Position numbers and translations under genes: made by a program. Positions 1-5,442 of a DNA stretch of 5,442 nt are shown here, piece after piece. The stretch spans positions 1-5,442 of the forward strand of contig CALJAQ010000137.1 in NCBI GenBank assembly GCA_938029515.1, read 5' to 3'. The stretch comes from an uncultured Nitrososphaerales archaeon. GTDB lineage: Archaea > Thermoproteota > Nitrososphaeria > Nitrososphaerales > JAAOZN01. The first letter of the stretch is position 1, and every line of letters begins with the position of its first letter. The notes below the pieces were generated by a model. The model did not search any database, had not been told where the DNA came from, and saw only the letters and a list, made by a program, of their open reading frames with translations.

Positions 1-1007
1 CGTTTAGGCGTAGAAGCCCATATTCTATTTTCGCTTTAATTCGAGGTATATCTGGTGTATATATCGCTTCATCATTCTCCAGGCTTATGGTCTACTCCAC
101 CTTGGCCCTGGTGATTTTAGGCGCTATGGGTTTGGTTGAGCTATCCTCATCTATTCTTAAATCCTCTAAAGTTGCCGGCAAGAAGGCTTACCTACGTGAG
201 ATTAGGAGTGATGTAAAGATCGCCTACTCTATCTTGCTTATAGGTATTCTAACAACACCTATGGTCTACCCTATAGGATCGAGTTGGCGCGATATAGCAG
301 ATCAGCCTGTAAGTATAGCGAACGCTGGCACCAACTTTAAAATGGAGTTGTCAGATTGGCGTGAAGCATTAGCGTGGATCAGGGATAATACACCTAGGGA
401 CGCTGTCATAATCTCTTGGTGGGATTACGGATATTGGATAACCGTAATGGGTAACAGAACCACATTAGCAGATAACGCTACTATAAACTCTACGAAGATT
501 GCACAGATAGGTCGCCTATTCATGTCAAACGAAAGTCAAGCAGCGTCGATTCTAAAGACCCTGCTTCAAGACCCAAAAGATCCAAATAGGTTAAGAACAG
601 GCTATATAGTTGCCTTCGTCTCTGGTCAAAGGCTTTCTTCACAAGGCTTTGACTACTATATGCTTGGTGGCGGTGGTGATGAAAGTAAGAAGCAGTGGTT
701 CATAAGGATAGGTGGGCTTAATATGACTCAATTCCTTTATGACGATGAATTCACACCTAAACCATACTTCTGGGAAAACACGATACTGGGTAAGATGTGG
801 CCCTTCGTGTTCTTACAGTTCGTTGACAGATCTGGTAGGTTTCAGGGTTCGGAGTATCAGCCTGGATACATAGCGCTCTATACAAAGCAGCTTAAGTATG
901 TTGGTGACGAGGGGTTACTGAAGCTCGTCTTCAAATCTTCTAGTCTGGATAATCCTACCGCTGAAGGTGTATTTGCTGCTGTCCTGATCTATAAGGTGCT
1001 TATGTAG
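1..1007 (+). CDS. aglB: AglB/STT3 oligosaccharyltransferase, C-terminal part (5' truncated by window)
   Basis: This is the membrane enzyme that moves a lipid-linked glycan onto Asn of N-x-S/T sequons at the outer face of the cell membrane. The frame is open from base 3, so the ATG at 87 is internal: the codons before it read GVYIASSFSRLM, typical of the STT3 last-loop region. About 334 residues are present. Two hydrophobic stretches follow (about 87-145 and 216-270), then the soluble catalytic domain. The hallmark WWDYGYW lies at 417-437, followed by the usual DNAT-N pattern. A DK-type motif (D-E-S-K-K-Q-W-F) lies at 678-701. Only about 190 residues follow WWDYGYW, which fits the short AglB class without extra peripheral domains. 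The N-terminal transmembrane part lies outside the window. The stop at 1005-1007 overlaps the 3' end of the convergent nop10. Family call is firm; glycan and substrate proteins cannot be told. Confidence 0.93.
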   Translation, partial: FRRRSPYSIFALIRGISGVYIASSFSRLMVYSTLALVILGAMGLVELSSSILKSSKVAGKKAYLREIRSDVKIAYSILLIGILTTPMVYPIGSSWRDIADQPVSIANAGTNFKMELSDWREALAWIRDNTPRDAVIISWWDYGYWITVMGNRTTLADNATINSTKIAQIGRLFMSNESQAASILKTLLQDPKDPNRLRTGYIVAFVSGQRLSSQGFDYYMLGGGGDESKKQWFIRIGGLNMTQFLYDDEFTPKPYFWENTILGKMWPFVFLQFVDRSGRFQGSEYQPGYIALYTKQLKYVGDEGLLKLVFKSSSLDNPTAEGVFAAVLIYKVLM

Positions 1008-1179
1008 GTTTTTCTTGTTCAGATTTCTTGTAGCGCTCGACTAATCTGTATGTAGCATACTTGTCGTCTAGTGAAAACTTAGGTGGATGGGGGTAAGTGG
1101 TTTCACTACCACACTTGCTGCAGACATTTGATAGCGTGTAAGTTTGGCATTGAGCGCATCTTCTCAGCAGCTTTACCAA
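1000..1179 (-). CDS. nop10: Nop10, H/ACA RNP component
   Basis: This is the small protein of H/ACA guide ribonucleoproteins. With Cbf5, Gar1 and L7Ae it directs pseudouridylation of rRNA, bridging Cbf5 and the guide RNA. The 59-residue product starts at a TTG and reads MVKLLRRCAQCQTYTL at its N-terminus. It has the archaeal zinc ribbon with four cysteines (C8, C11, C20, C23), then the conserved YPHPPKFS segment and the DKYATYR helix start, and a charged C-terminal tail. Length matches the family (about 55-60). The TTG start is supported by a GAGGT ribosome-binding site nine bases upstream, inside the 3' end of the aIF2-alpha gene. It lies six bases after the aIF2-alpha stop, so the two are almost certainly co-transcribed and translated in sequence. 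Its 3' end overlaps the convergent aglB by eight bases. Confidence 0.94.
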   Translation of the reverse strand: MVKLLRRCAQCQTYTLSNVCSKCGSETTYPHPPKFSLDDKYATYRLVERYKKSEQEKPT

Positions 1180-1185
1180 CTTCTA

Positions 1186-1983
1186 TTAACCTCTACTGAA
1201 TGAGAAGAACGCTTTATTCTTCTGGAGTATGGTCTTCGTTTTGTTGAGCGCAGCCTCCAGCGCTTTCTCCGCTACCTTATAGTTTTCTGCTGAAACGGTT
1301 ATCATATATTTTGAGGCTGCGAGGTAGGATATGTTTATATCTGCTCCCCCGCTCTTCACCTTTTCAGCCGCATCTAAAGCCTCCTTGATTATCTCTATGC
1401 CGTTAGGGCTCAGAGACCTCGCTTCGATAACTCCTTTTATACTTACGGTGGGTGGGGTTATCTTTTCCTTAGCAACCTGCTCTAAAGTTTTGATATATTC
1501 TGCTGGAAGGTTCAGCCCCTCGAAGGCCTGCTCTCTTTTCGTGAAGACAGCTTCAAGGGCTGAATACAAATCATCATATTTCTCAAGTATAGCGTCTTCG
1601 TACCCTGCCTCCTGTTCCTGTGTTAGATTGAGTTTCATCTTAACCGTGTTGAAGACGTTTCTGGCTTTTTCGAATCTTTTGATCTGAAGCATCTTAGCCC
1701 TCCGCTCTTCCTCAGTCACCTGTCTAAGGGAGAGATCTACTTCTCTCCTCACCTTGTTTACTCTTATCACCTTAAGGATAAGTTTCTGCTTCTCCTGCAC
1801 AAATCTGCTGATGTTTCTAACCCAGCCGCTAGATATTTCTGAGACGTGTAGAAAACCCTTCATTCCGTCGTATTCGTCTAACGTTACGTAGACGCCGTGT
1901 GGAGTTATCTGAGTTACTGTGGCGTAAACCAGCTCTCCTTCCTCTGGTAGATCTTGCTGTACCTCCAAACCATTGAGCACCAC
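1186..1983 (-). CDS. aif2a: Translation initiation factor aIF2 subunit alpha
   Basis: This is the alpha subunit of the archaeal heterotrimer aIF2, which brings initiator Met-tRNA to the small ribosomal subunit in a GTP-dependent way. At 265 residues it has the full family length. Residues about 12-88 form the S1/OB domain, starting at PEEGELVYATVTQI and including HVSEISSGWVRNI, the archaeal version of the loop that holds the regulated Ser51 in eukaryotes. Residues about 90-175 are the helical middle domain. Residues about 176-265 are the alpha/beta domain that contacts aIF2-gamma and tRNA (motifs SPNGIEIIKEAL and AASKYMITV). The start is uncertain: two GTG codons stand in tandem (1983 and 1980), there is no ATG, and no clear Shine-Dalgarno sequence precedes them, so a leaderless transcript is possible. 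In many archaea rpl44e and rps27e lie just upstream; neither is visible here. Confidence 0.95.
   Translation of the reverse strand: MVLNGLEVQQDLPEEGELVYATVTQITPHGVYVTLDEYDGMKGFLHVSEISSGWVRNISRFVQEKQKLILKVIRVNKVRREVDLSLRQVTEEERRAKMLQIKRFEKARNVFNTVKMKLNLTQEQEAGYEDAILEKYDDLYSALEAVFTKREQAFEGLNLPAEYIKTLEQVAKEKITPPTVSIKGVIEARSLSPNGIEIIKEALDAAEKVKSGGADINISYLAASKYMITVSAENYKVAEKALEAALNKTKTILQKNKAFFSFSRG
1189..1193 (-). promoter_or_regulatory. Ribosome-binding site of nop10
   Basis: GAGGT on the minus strand, nine bases before the TTG at 1179. It lies within the last codons of aIF2-alpha, so nop10 translation probably depends on the upstream gene's mRNA. It supports choosing the TTG start. Confidence 0.55.
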
Positions 1984-1994
1984 TTTTAGACTAT

Positions 1995-2640
1995 TTACTG
2001 CACTACTTGAATGTTACCATTCAATCTAATGTTAACTTTCCTTATGTTGGGTCTTCTCCTCGTGGCACTGAGGGACTTCGCCCTGAACCGGTGGAGAGGG
2101 AGAATTCATCTGCCATGAAGGGTTCTTCAAAGCTATAACGCCGCTACCCTCTTCAGTTCACAACCAGCTACTTCAATCTATACTTGCTTGGGCTTACCCT
2201 ACATCTTGTGTATAGGTTTGGGGAGCTTTTAGCTTCGCAGACCGTATTAAGCCGCCAGCTCGGCCTTCTACCGATTGTTGCCTGAAGCTTCTTGAAGCTC
2301 AGCCTGCTCAGCCTCACTTAGGTTCGCTGACTTCGTCTTTTTTATTAATACCCTTTTAGTTCTTCAAGACTACTGTTGAACAACTGTAGGTTGTTGCTGT
2401 AGCGACGACTTTGTTAGCCGTTCTATGATATTATCACTTTAACCCCTCCTCTATGCTTCCCCAATATTGACTTCCATTAAGCGTGGGCTTAGAGCGGAGT
2501 CTCCTACGCTTCTGGAAGTATGCTGTCCTTACAGCCCCTCCTCCAGTATTTTCTCCAACCACCCCCTCTCCGCATCGAATGTTACGTTATCTTCGTTAAC
2601 ACGTGTAGCTAACGCCTTGCTATTGAACTCTCTTCACTTA
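1995..2640. other. Long stretch without an intact gene; broken coding-like frames
   Basis: About 650 bases with no complete gene that I recognise, and with no tRNA, rRNA, SRP RNA or RNase P RNA signature found on either strand. On the minus strand a succession of start-less open stretches looks protein-like, in changing frames: 2633-2529 (34 residues, containing VTFDAERGWLEKILEEGL), 2586-2434, 2438-2370 (containing NIIERLTKSSLQQQ), 2363-2268 (containing KSANLSEAEQAELQEA) and 2105-1995 (containing TRRRPNIRKVNIRLNG). The last one ends 11 bases before the aIF2-alpha start. This could be a decayed gene with several frameshifts, or chance in a composition that favours open frames. The plus strand also has an open stretch (2139-2285) that looks as protein-like. 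A T6 run at 2338-2343 (+) has only a weak three-base stem before it. Confidence 0.4.
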
Positions 2641-2753
2641 ACGTTTTGCTAAAAGTGATGTTTAAATGATGCTTATCGGTGCTCTTCAACCAGCATAACC
2701 TATTTACATTTCTTTTAGCTTCTGAAGATATGTCCCATGTAGTAGTTTAACTT

Positions 2754-2882
2754 TCATCCCCACATGCTCTGTAGCCATCGAGTTTTCCAGATTTCATGGT
2801 CTACACTGAACAAGTAGTCATCAAACATCAGCACAGCTTTTTGAAGAACGCTCTCAGCTTTTTGTTTTCTCCTCTTTAGCAT
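2754..2882 (-). CDS. Possible small ORF, 42 residues, unknown
   Basis: The ORF starts at an ATG (2882) preceded in frame by TAG and encodes a protein with a lysine/arginine-rich start (MLKRRKQKAESVLQKA), then an acidic, aromatic half (MFDDYLFSVDHEIWKTRW). Its TGA overlaps, as ATGA, the ATG of a 17-codon ORF (2757-2704). The two could be translationally coupled, or could be one protein split by a frameshift. Upstream, the same frame reads on past the TAG with further charged residues (KEDLERQNREC), which also fits a broken longer gene continuing from the ORF at 3130-2909. No family is recognised. It may not be a gene at all. Confidence 0.28.
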   Translation of the reverse strand: MLKRRKQKAESVLQKAVLMFDDYLFSVDHEIWKTRWLQSMWG

Positions 2883-2908
2883 ACTCTAACACTCTCTATT
2901 TTGCCTTT

Positions 2909-3130
2909 CTAAATCCTCTTTTTGGTCAACCGAGCTAACTTTAGCGCAAACGGTCTTACCTTTTGAGCCGCTCTACGGAAGACGTTTGATCTTACTTTCA
3001 GGATACCTATACTTCCCAGCAGGCGTCTTAATGGATTTAATCTTGCCAAGCCCAATTTCTTAACAGCAACATAAGGAACTTCGAACACCTCATCAACCCC
3101 ACCTGTGATGCTTAGCTTTTCAGGCATCAT
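2909..3130 (-). CDS. Hypothetical small basic protein, 73 residues
   Basis: I do not recognise this protein. The first 25 residues are mildly acidic and beta-like (ITGGVDEVFEVPYVAVKK). From about residue 26 on it is rich in Arg and Lys with regularly spaced hydrophobic residues (LNPLRRLLGSIGIL, then VFRRAAQKVRPFALKLARL), suggesting amphipathic helices and possible nucleic-acid or membrane-surface binding. It starts with ATG-ATG and ends in KKRI. No Shine-Dalgarno sequence is visible, but a TATA-like TTTAAC about 30 bases upstream would suit a leaderless transcript starting near the ATG. It is divergent from the YqgF-like gene, with 100 bases between them. It could be a real small gene or the N-terminal remnant of a longer gene that decayed downstream; the reading frame after its stop shows further coding-like pieces. 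Confidence 0.45.
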   Translation of the reverse strand: MMPEKLSITGGVDEVFEVPYVAVKKLGLARLNPLRRLLGSIGILKVRSNVFRRAAQKVRPFALKLARLTKKRI

Positions 3131-3143
3131 AAAGTGATGCTAG
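3105..3143. repeat. Cluster of GTGATGC direct and inverted copies
   Basis: GTGATGCTTAG (3105-3115) and GTGATGCTAG (3134-3143) are direct copies, with an inverted GCATCAT (3124-3130) between them. GCATCA (3124-3129) and TGATGC (3135-3140) form a perfect six-base hairpin with a five-base loop spanning the start codon of the minus-strand ORF at 3130. It could be an operator or an mRNA start-site hairpin, or chance. Confidence 0.4.
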
Positions 3144-3156
3144 TTGATAAGATAAC

Positions 3157-3163
3157 GTTAAAT
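3157..3163 (-). promoter_or_regulatory. TATA-like element of the 73-residue ORF
   Basis: ATTTAAC on the minus strand, centred about 30 bases before the ATG at 3130. This is the usual spacing for an archaeal TATA box driving a leaderless or nearly leaderless mRNA. The match to the consensus is partial and no clear BRE is seen. Confidence 0.25.
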
Positions 3164-3220
3164 GGAAACTGTTCCACTACCCTTATGTTAGGCTTTTTTA
3201 GCCCTATGGGATGGTAAGGC

Positions 3221-3229
3221 TCATATAAG
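3221..3229 (+). promoter_or_regulatory. TATA-like element of the YqgF-like gene
   Basis: TCATATAAG. Archaeal transcription would start about 25 bases downstream, near 3250. That is at or just before the in-frame TTG at 3252 and downstream of the first possible start, GTG 3231. It therefore argues for a leaderless TTG start. Confidence 0.45.
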
Positions 3230-3230
3230 T

Positions 3231-3908
3231 GTGTGTAGAAATTTTTTATGCTTGGCTGATGCAAACGCTGCGCCTGAAGTTGCCGTAGCTACGTTAGATG
3301 GTAGAGCATACTTTTTTATATCAAGTTTGCTTAAGAGCATTGGCTTACCGTTTAGGAGTCTTACTCCTCACGATCCTATAGATAAGAGTGTGAAGCTTGT
3401 TATCTCTACGAGAAAGGAGCGTGCTCTCATATCTTTCGACACTGTGCTCTGCTTGGAGGATCTGGATAGCGAGTTGGCTGTGGCTAAGATCCTCTCTACG
3501 GTGAGAAAGCCGAGGGGGGAGGATGTGTATGTTGTTGGCATCGACCCTGGTGTGAGGATAGGCGTTTCAGCTTTTTACTTGGGTGAAGAAGTGTATAGGC
3601 GTGTAGTCTACTCTACTGTAAAGGCTTTTAATATAGTCTCTAAACTGCTGAGAAGCACATTGGCAAAAAGGAAGGTGGTGAAGATAGGGGACGGCAACAT
3701 CGACATAGCTTTAAAGTTGGCAAGAGCCCTCTTAGATGAGTTTGGGAAACAGATTCAAATAGAGATCGTCGACGAAGCTGGAACAACTTCTTTGGTTAAG
3801 AGTAAACCGAATAAGCGCAGCGTCAAGGATCTTAGGTCTGCTAGGCTAATAGCGTTAAGGCAAGGCAGAAAAATTACACCACATCTCTTAAATAGCTATG
3901 GGAAGTAA
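3231..3908 (+). CDS. YqgF/RuvC-like RNase H-fold protein with archaeal N-terminal domain
   Basis: At most 225 residues, in two parts. Residues about 17-95 form a compact domain starting VAVATLDGRAYFF, with two predicted beta-alpha units; I cannot name it. Residues about 99-215 match the RNase H-like fold of YqgF/RuvX and RuvC. VVGIDPGVRIGVS is the first strand with catalytic-type Asp105. IGDG (Asp154) follows. VDEAGTT (181-186) stands where YqgF proteins have DERLTT. DLRSARLIAL (Asp200) stands where they have D-x-x-AA. All acidic positions expected for metal binding seem present, so nuclease activity is plausible but the substrate is unknown. The listed start is GTG 3231; TTG 3252 (codon 8) fits the TATA-like element at 3221-3229 better. 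The 3' end overlaps the convergent Nudix fusion by 13 bases. A housekeeping role in DNA or RNA processing is inference. Confidence 0.8.
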   Translation: MCRNFLCLADANAAPEVAVATLDGRAYFFISSLLKSIGLPFRSLTPHDPIDKSVKLVISTRKERALISFDTVLCLEDLDSELAVAKILSTVRKPRGEDVYVVGIDPGVRIGVSAFYLGEEVYRRVVYSTVKAFNIVSKLLRSTLAKRKVVKIGDGNIDIALKLARALLDEFGKQIQIEIVDEAGTTSLVKSKPNKRSVKDLRSARLIALRQGRKITPHLLNSYGK

Positions 3909-5314
3909 GCGAGTTTAAGCGCTTCTGCAGCATATCCAAAAGCCCTCGAAGCTTCGATTAAACCATGCTCACACACAATCTTTGTAACTAAATCAGCTGG
4001 TGTCACATCGAAGTAGATGTTTCTTACCTTAAGATTGGAGAAGTCTTTAAAAACTTCGGCGGGGGAGCGCTCCTCTAAAACTGGTTTAGCGAAGAGAGTT
4101 CTTACACCAATCTTAATCGTTTCAGCAGCAACATAGAAGGGTACACCTACTTTAGAGGCTGATAGAGCAAGTAAGTATGTGCCTATTTTATTAACTACTG
4201 AACCGTCGGCGAGGATCGTATCTGCCCCCACAACAGCTACATCTACATCCTTAATGAAGTACCCTATTGATGCGTCTGTGATAAGTGTAACATCACATCC
4301 GCTTTCTGCAAGCTCCTTAGCCATGGCTCTGCCTTCGTACCGTGGTCTTGATTCAGACACATACACTTTGATGCCTTTCTTTTCTGAAGCAGCTTTTTTC
4401 AACGCCTCTAAGATGGTGCTACTGTAGCTATGTGTCAACACCTTGCATTCCTCTTCAAAAAGGTGTGATGTATGCTCAACACATTCGTTAAAGGCTTCCT
4501 CCTTAACCTTTAACCATCTACTAACAGCCCTTCTTAACAGATCTTTAAGGGCGTTTAACTCTAGCGCTTTGTCGTACCCTTCAATGATGCGACCAAGCAG
4601 ATACACTACGGCATTCTCTACAGCAAGCATACTTGGTCTTGCTTCAGCTAACTTCTTAGCATAAAACTTCAGAAAACGAATATATTCATCTACCTTACTG
4701 TATTTGGATGAGTCTGAGGCTGCTTGAAGAATCTCAGCCGCTCTGGCTGCTAGCCAGCTTGATCCGTGTGTTGAATCGTCTTTTATTTCTTTAAGGTAGC
4801 TGCTAAGTATTCTACTTAGTTTGAAGGTGTGTGGTTTAACACGCTCTAAAGCGTCGGCTAAGCGTGGCACAGTGCTGTAATTCTTGAGCGCTGCGGGTTT
4901 AATCCAAGCATATGCCTCATGCTCCCAATCTAACGTTATGCGTCCTGTTGGCGCTTTAAATAGAAATGGGTGGACGAGCCAAAGCACTTTCTTTACTTTA
5001 TCGTAGACTGGTAGCGGCTCGCCGCTCTTTAGGAGCGCACCTCTATCAAGTTTTAACCCCGTCTCTTCTTCTACTTCTTTAAGCGCGGTATCTAAGGGCT
5101 CTTCACCCTGCTCAACATATCCGCTTACGCCAGCCCAAGAACCACGGTAGCTCCCCACTCTATCACTTCGCTTTAAGATAAGAATCTTACCTCGGTAGGT
5201 TAAGAAGGAGGTAGCTACAGGTTTTATAGTCAAGTCTAGTAAAGTGTTTGTTTGGTGTAGCCTAAAAACGTGTCTGCACCTACTTTTATTTTGTTCGTAA
5301 GGAACTCGTTTCAA
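3896..5314 (-). CDS. Nudix hydrolase fused to eIF2B-alpha/R15P-isomerase-like domain
   Basis: 472 residues. Residues about 28-150 are a Nudix hydrolase, an enzyme class that cuts nucleoside diphosphates linked to another group. The Nudix box is at 65-87 (G65, E71, K79-E80, E83-E84, G86); Lys replaces the usual Arg at 79. Residues about 155-472 have the length and motifs of the eIF2B alpha/MtnA/ribose-1,5-bisphosphate isomerase family: a helical N-terminal part, then a Rossmann-like part with LTHSYSST (293-300), VSESRPRYEGR (319-329) and VVGADTILADGSVVNKIGT (361-379). Known isomerases of the family use a Cys in a THC motif plus an Asp. Here Asp365 is kept but Ser296 stands at the Cys position, as in regulatory eIF2B subunits. 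So a sugar-phosphate or nucleotide sensor, rather than an isomerase, is more likely. The TTG start at 5314 is uncertain: homology begins near residue 28, where another TTG lies (5233). Confidence 0.87.
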   Translation of the reverse strand: MKRVPYEQNKSRCRHVFRLHQTNTLLDLTIKPVATSFLTYRGKILILKRSDRVGSYRGSWAGVSGYVEQGEEPLDTALKEVEEETGLKLDRGALLKSGEPLPVYDKVKKVLWLVHPFLFKAPTGRITLDWEHEAYAWIKPAALKNYSTVPRLADALERVKPHTFKLSRILSSYLKEIKDDSTHGSSWLAARAAEILQAASDSSKYSKVDEYIRFLKFYAKKLAEARPSMLAVENAVVYLLGRIIEGYDKALELNALKDLLRRAVSRWLKVKEEAFNECVEHTSHLFEEECKVLTHSYSSTILEALKKAASEKKGIKVYVSESRPRYEGRAMAKELAESGCDVTLITDASIGYFIKDVDVAVVGADTILADGSVVNKIGTYLLALSASKVGVPFYVAAETIKIGVRTLFAKPVLEERSPAEVFKDFSNLKVRNIYFDVTPADLVTKIVCEHGLIEASRAFGYAAEALKLAYFP

Positions 5315-5350
5315 TATTCTGGGGTAGAGTGTTATGTAGGTTGTGTACGA

Positions 5351-5442
5351 ATGTGGGGTGTTATCGCTAATCTTTCACATCTTTTGGTGACGCTCCTGAA
5401 TGTTTTTATCGAGGAGAAGGATCTTTTGATGGATTGCCTCTC
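5351..5442 (+). CDS. Possible start of a new gene, cut by the window end
   Basis: An ATG at 5351 opens a frame that runs 30 codons to the window edge. It has a hydrophobic N-terminus (MWGVIANLSHLLVTLLNVFI) followed by acidic residues (EEKDLL). It would be divergent from the Nudix fusion, 36 bases apart. No Shine-Dalgarno sequence or convincing TATA box precedes it. It is too short to name or to be sure of. Confidence 0.25.
   Translation, partial: MWGVIANLSHLLVTLLNVFIEEKDLLMDCL

Noticed and set aside
1331..1687. Plus-strand ORF of 118 codons inside aIF2-alpha
   Set aside because: It is antisense to a firmly identified conserved gene and has no family signature. The same applies to the plus-strand ORFs at 4179-4427 and 4443-4664 inside the Nudix fusion.
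2139..2285. Plus-strand open stretch of 48 codons with protein-like composition (ending RQLGLLPIVA)
   Set aside because: It has no start codon and no matching upstream frame, and the opposite strand looks equally coding-like, so there is no basis for choosing it.
2040..2345. Plus-strand structured RNA ending at the T6 run (2338-2343), such as SRP RNA or RNase P RNA
   Set aside because: None of the conserved blocks is present on either strand (no GGAAG/GCAG S-domain core, no GAGGAAAGUC or ACAGAA of RNase P). The stem before the T run is only three base pairs.
2434..2586. Possible rps27e remnant: a minus-strand frame with CGEGVVGENTGGGAV, faintly like the CG-x-x-L-x-x-PTGGKA motif
   Set aside because: There is one cysteine instead of the four-cysteine ribbon, no start codon, and the downstream residues (YFQKRRRLRSKP) do not match S27e. 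The similarity is too short.
2467..2652. Plus-strand ORF of 61 codons
   Set aside because: It has low-complexity Ser/Leu/Pro composition typical of an antisense reading. The opposite frame (2633-2529) looks more protein-like.
2653..2735. Possible C/D box sRNA (GTGATGT, AATGATGC, CTGA)
   Set aside because: The boxes match poorly, C to D distance is too long for an archaeal sRNA, and no terminal stem is present.
3191..3203. GGCT-TTTTT-AGCC hairpin as a terminator
   Set aside because: A four-base stem with T residues in the loop rather than after the stem, and no gene ends next to it.

Overview
The window is archaeal. It carries a short-type AglB/STT3 oligosaccharyltransferase, the archaeal translation factor aIF2-alpha paired with the H/ACA guide-RNP protein Nop10, TTG and GTG starts, and a TATA-like element placed for a leaderless transcript. 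I cannot fix the lineage. The gene set suits a TACK-type archaeon (Thaumarchaeota, Aigarchaeota or Bathyarchaeota relatives), but that is inference.

Layout. Positions 1-1007 (+) hold the 3' part of aglB, which enters from outside the window with its catalytic WWDYGYW motif intact. It runs tail-to-tail, with an 8-base overlap, into a minus-strand pair: aIF2-alpha (1983-1186) followed after six bases by a 59-residue Nop10 (1179-1000). Positions 1984-3230 contain no gene I recognise. The best candidate there is a basic 73-residue ORF (3130-2909, -), followed by a possible 42-residue ORF (2882-2754, -) and then about 700 bases of broken, start-less reading frames. At 3231-3908 (+) lies a protein with a YqgF/RuvC-like RNase H fold and its own TATA-like element. 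It overlaps tail-to-tail by 13 bases with a 472-residue minus-strand gene (5314-3896) that fuses a Nudix hydrolase to an eIF2B-alpha/ribose-1,5-bisphosphate-isomerase-like domain. A possible new plus-strand gene starts at 5351 and leaves the window.

How the genes relate. aIF2-alpha and Nop10 form a translation/ribosome-biogenesis operon found in many archaea. AglB glycosylates exported proteins and is only a neighbour. The two proteins worth most attention are the Nudix-eIF2B-like fusion, whose usual catalytic cysteine position holds serine, and the YqgF-like protein with an unassigned N-terminal half. I found no CRISPR array, tRNA, rRNA, insertion sequence or defence cluster, and I do not claim a new multi-gene system. 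The most unexplained DNA is the 1.25 kb between aIF2-alpha and the YqgF-like gene.
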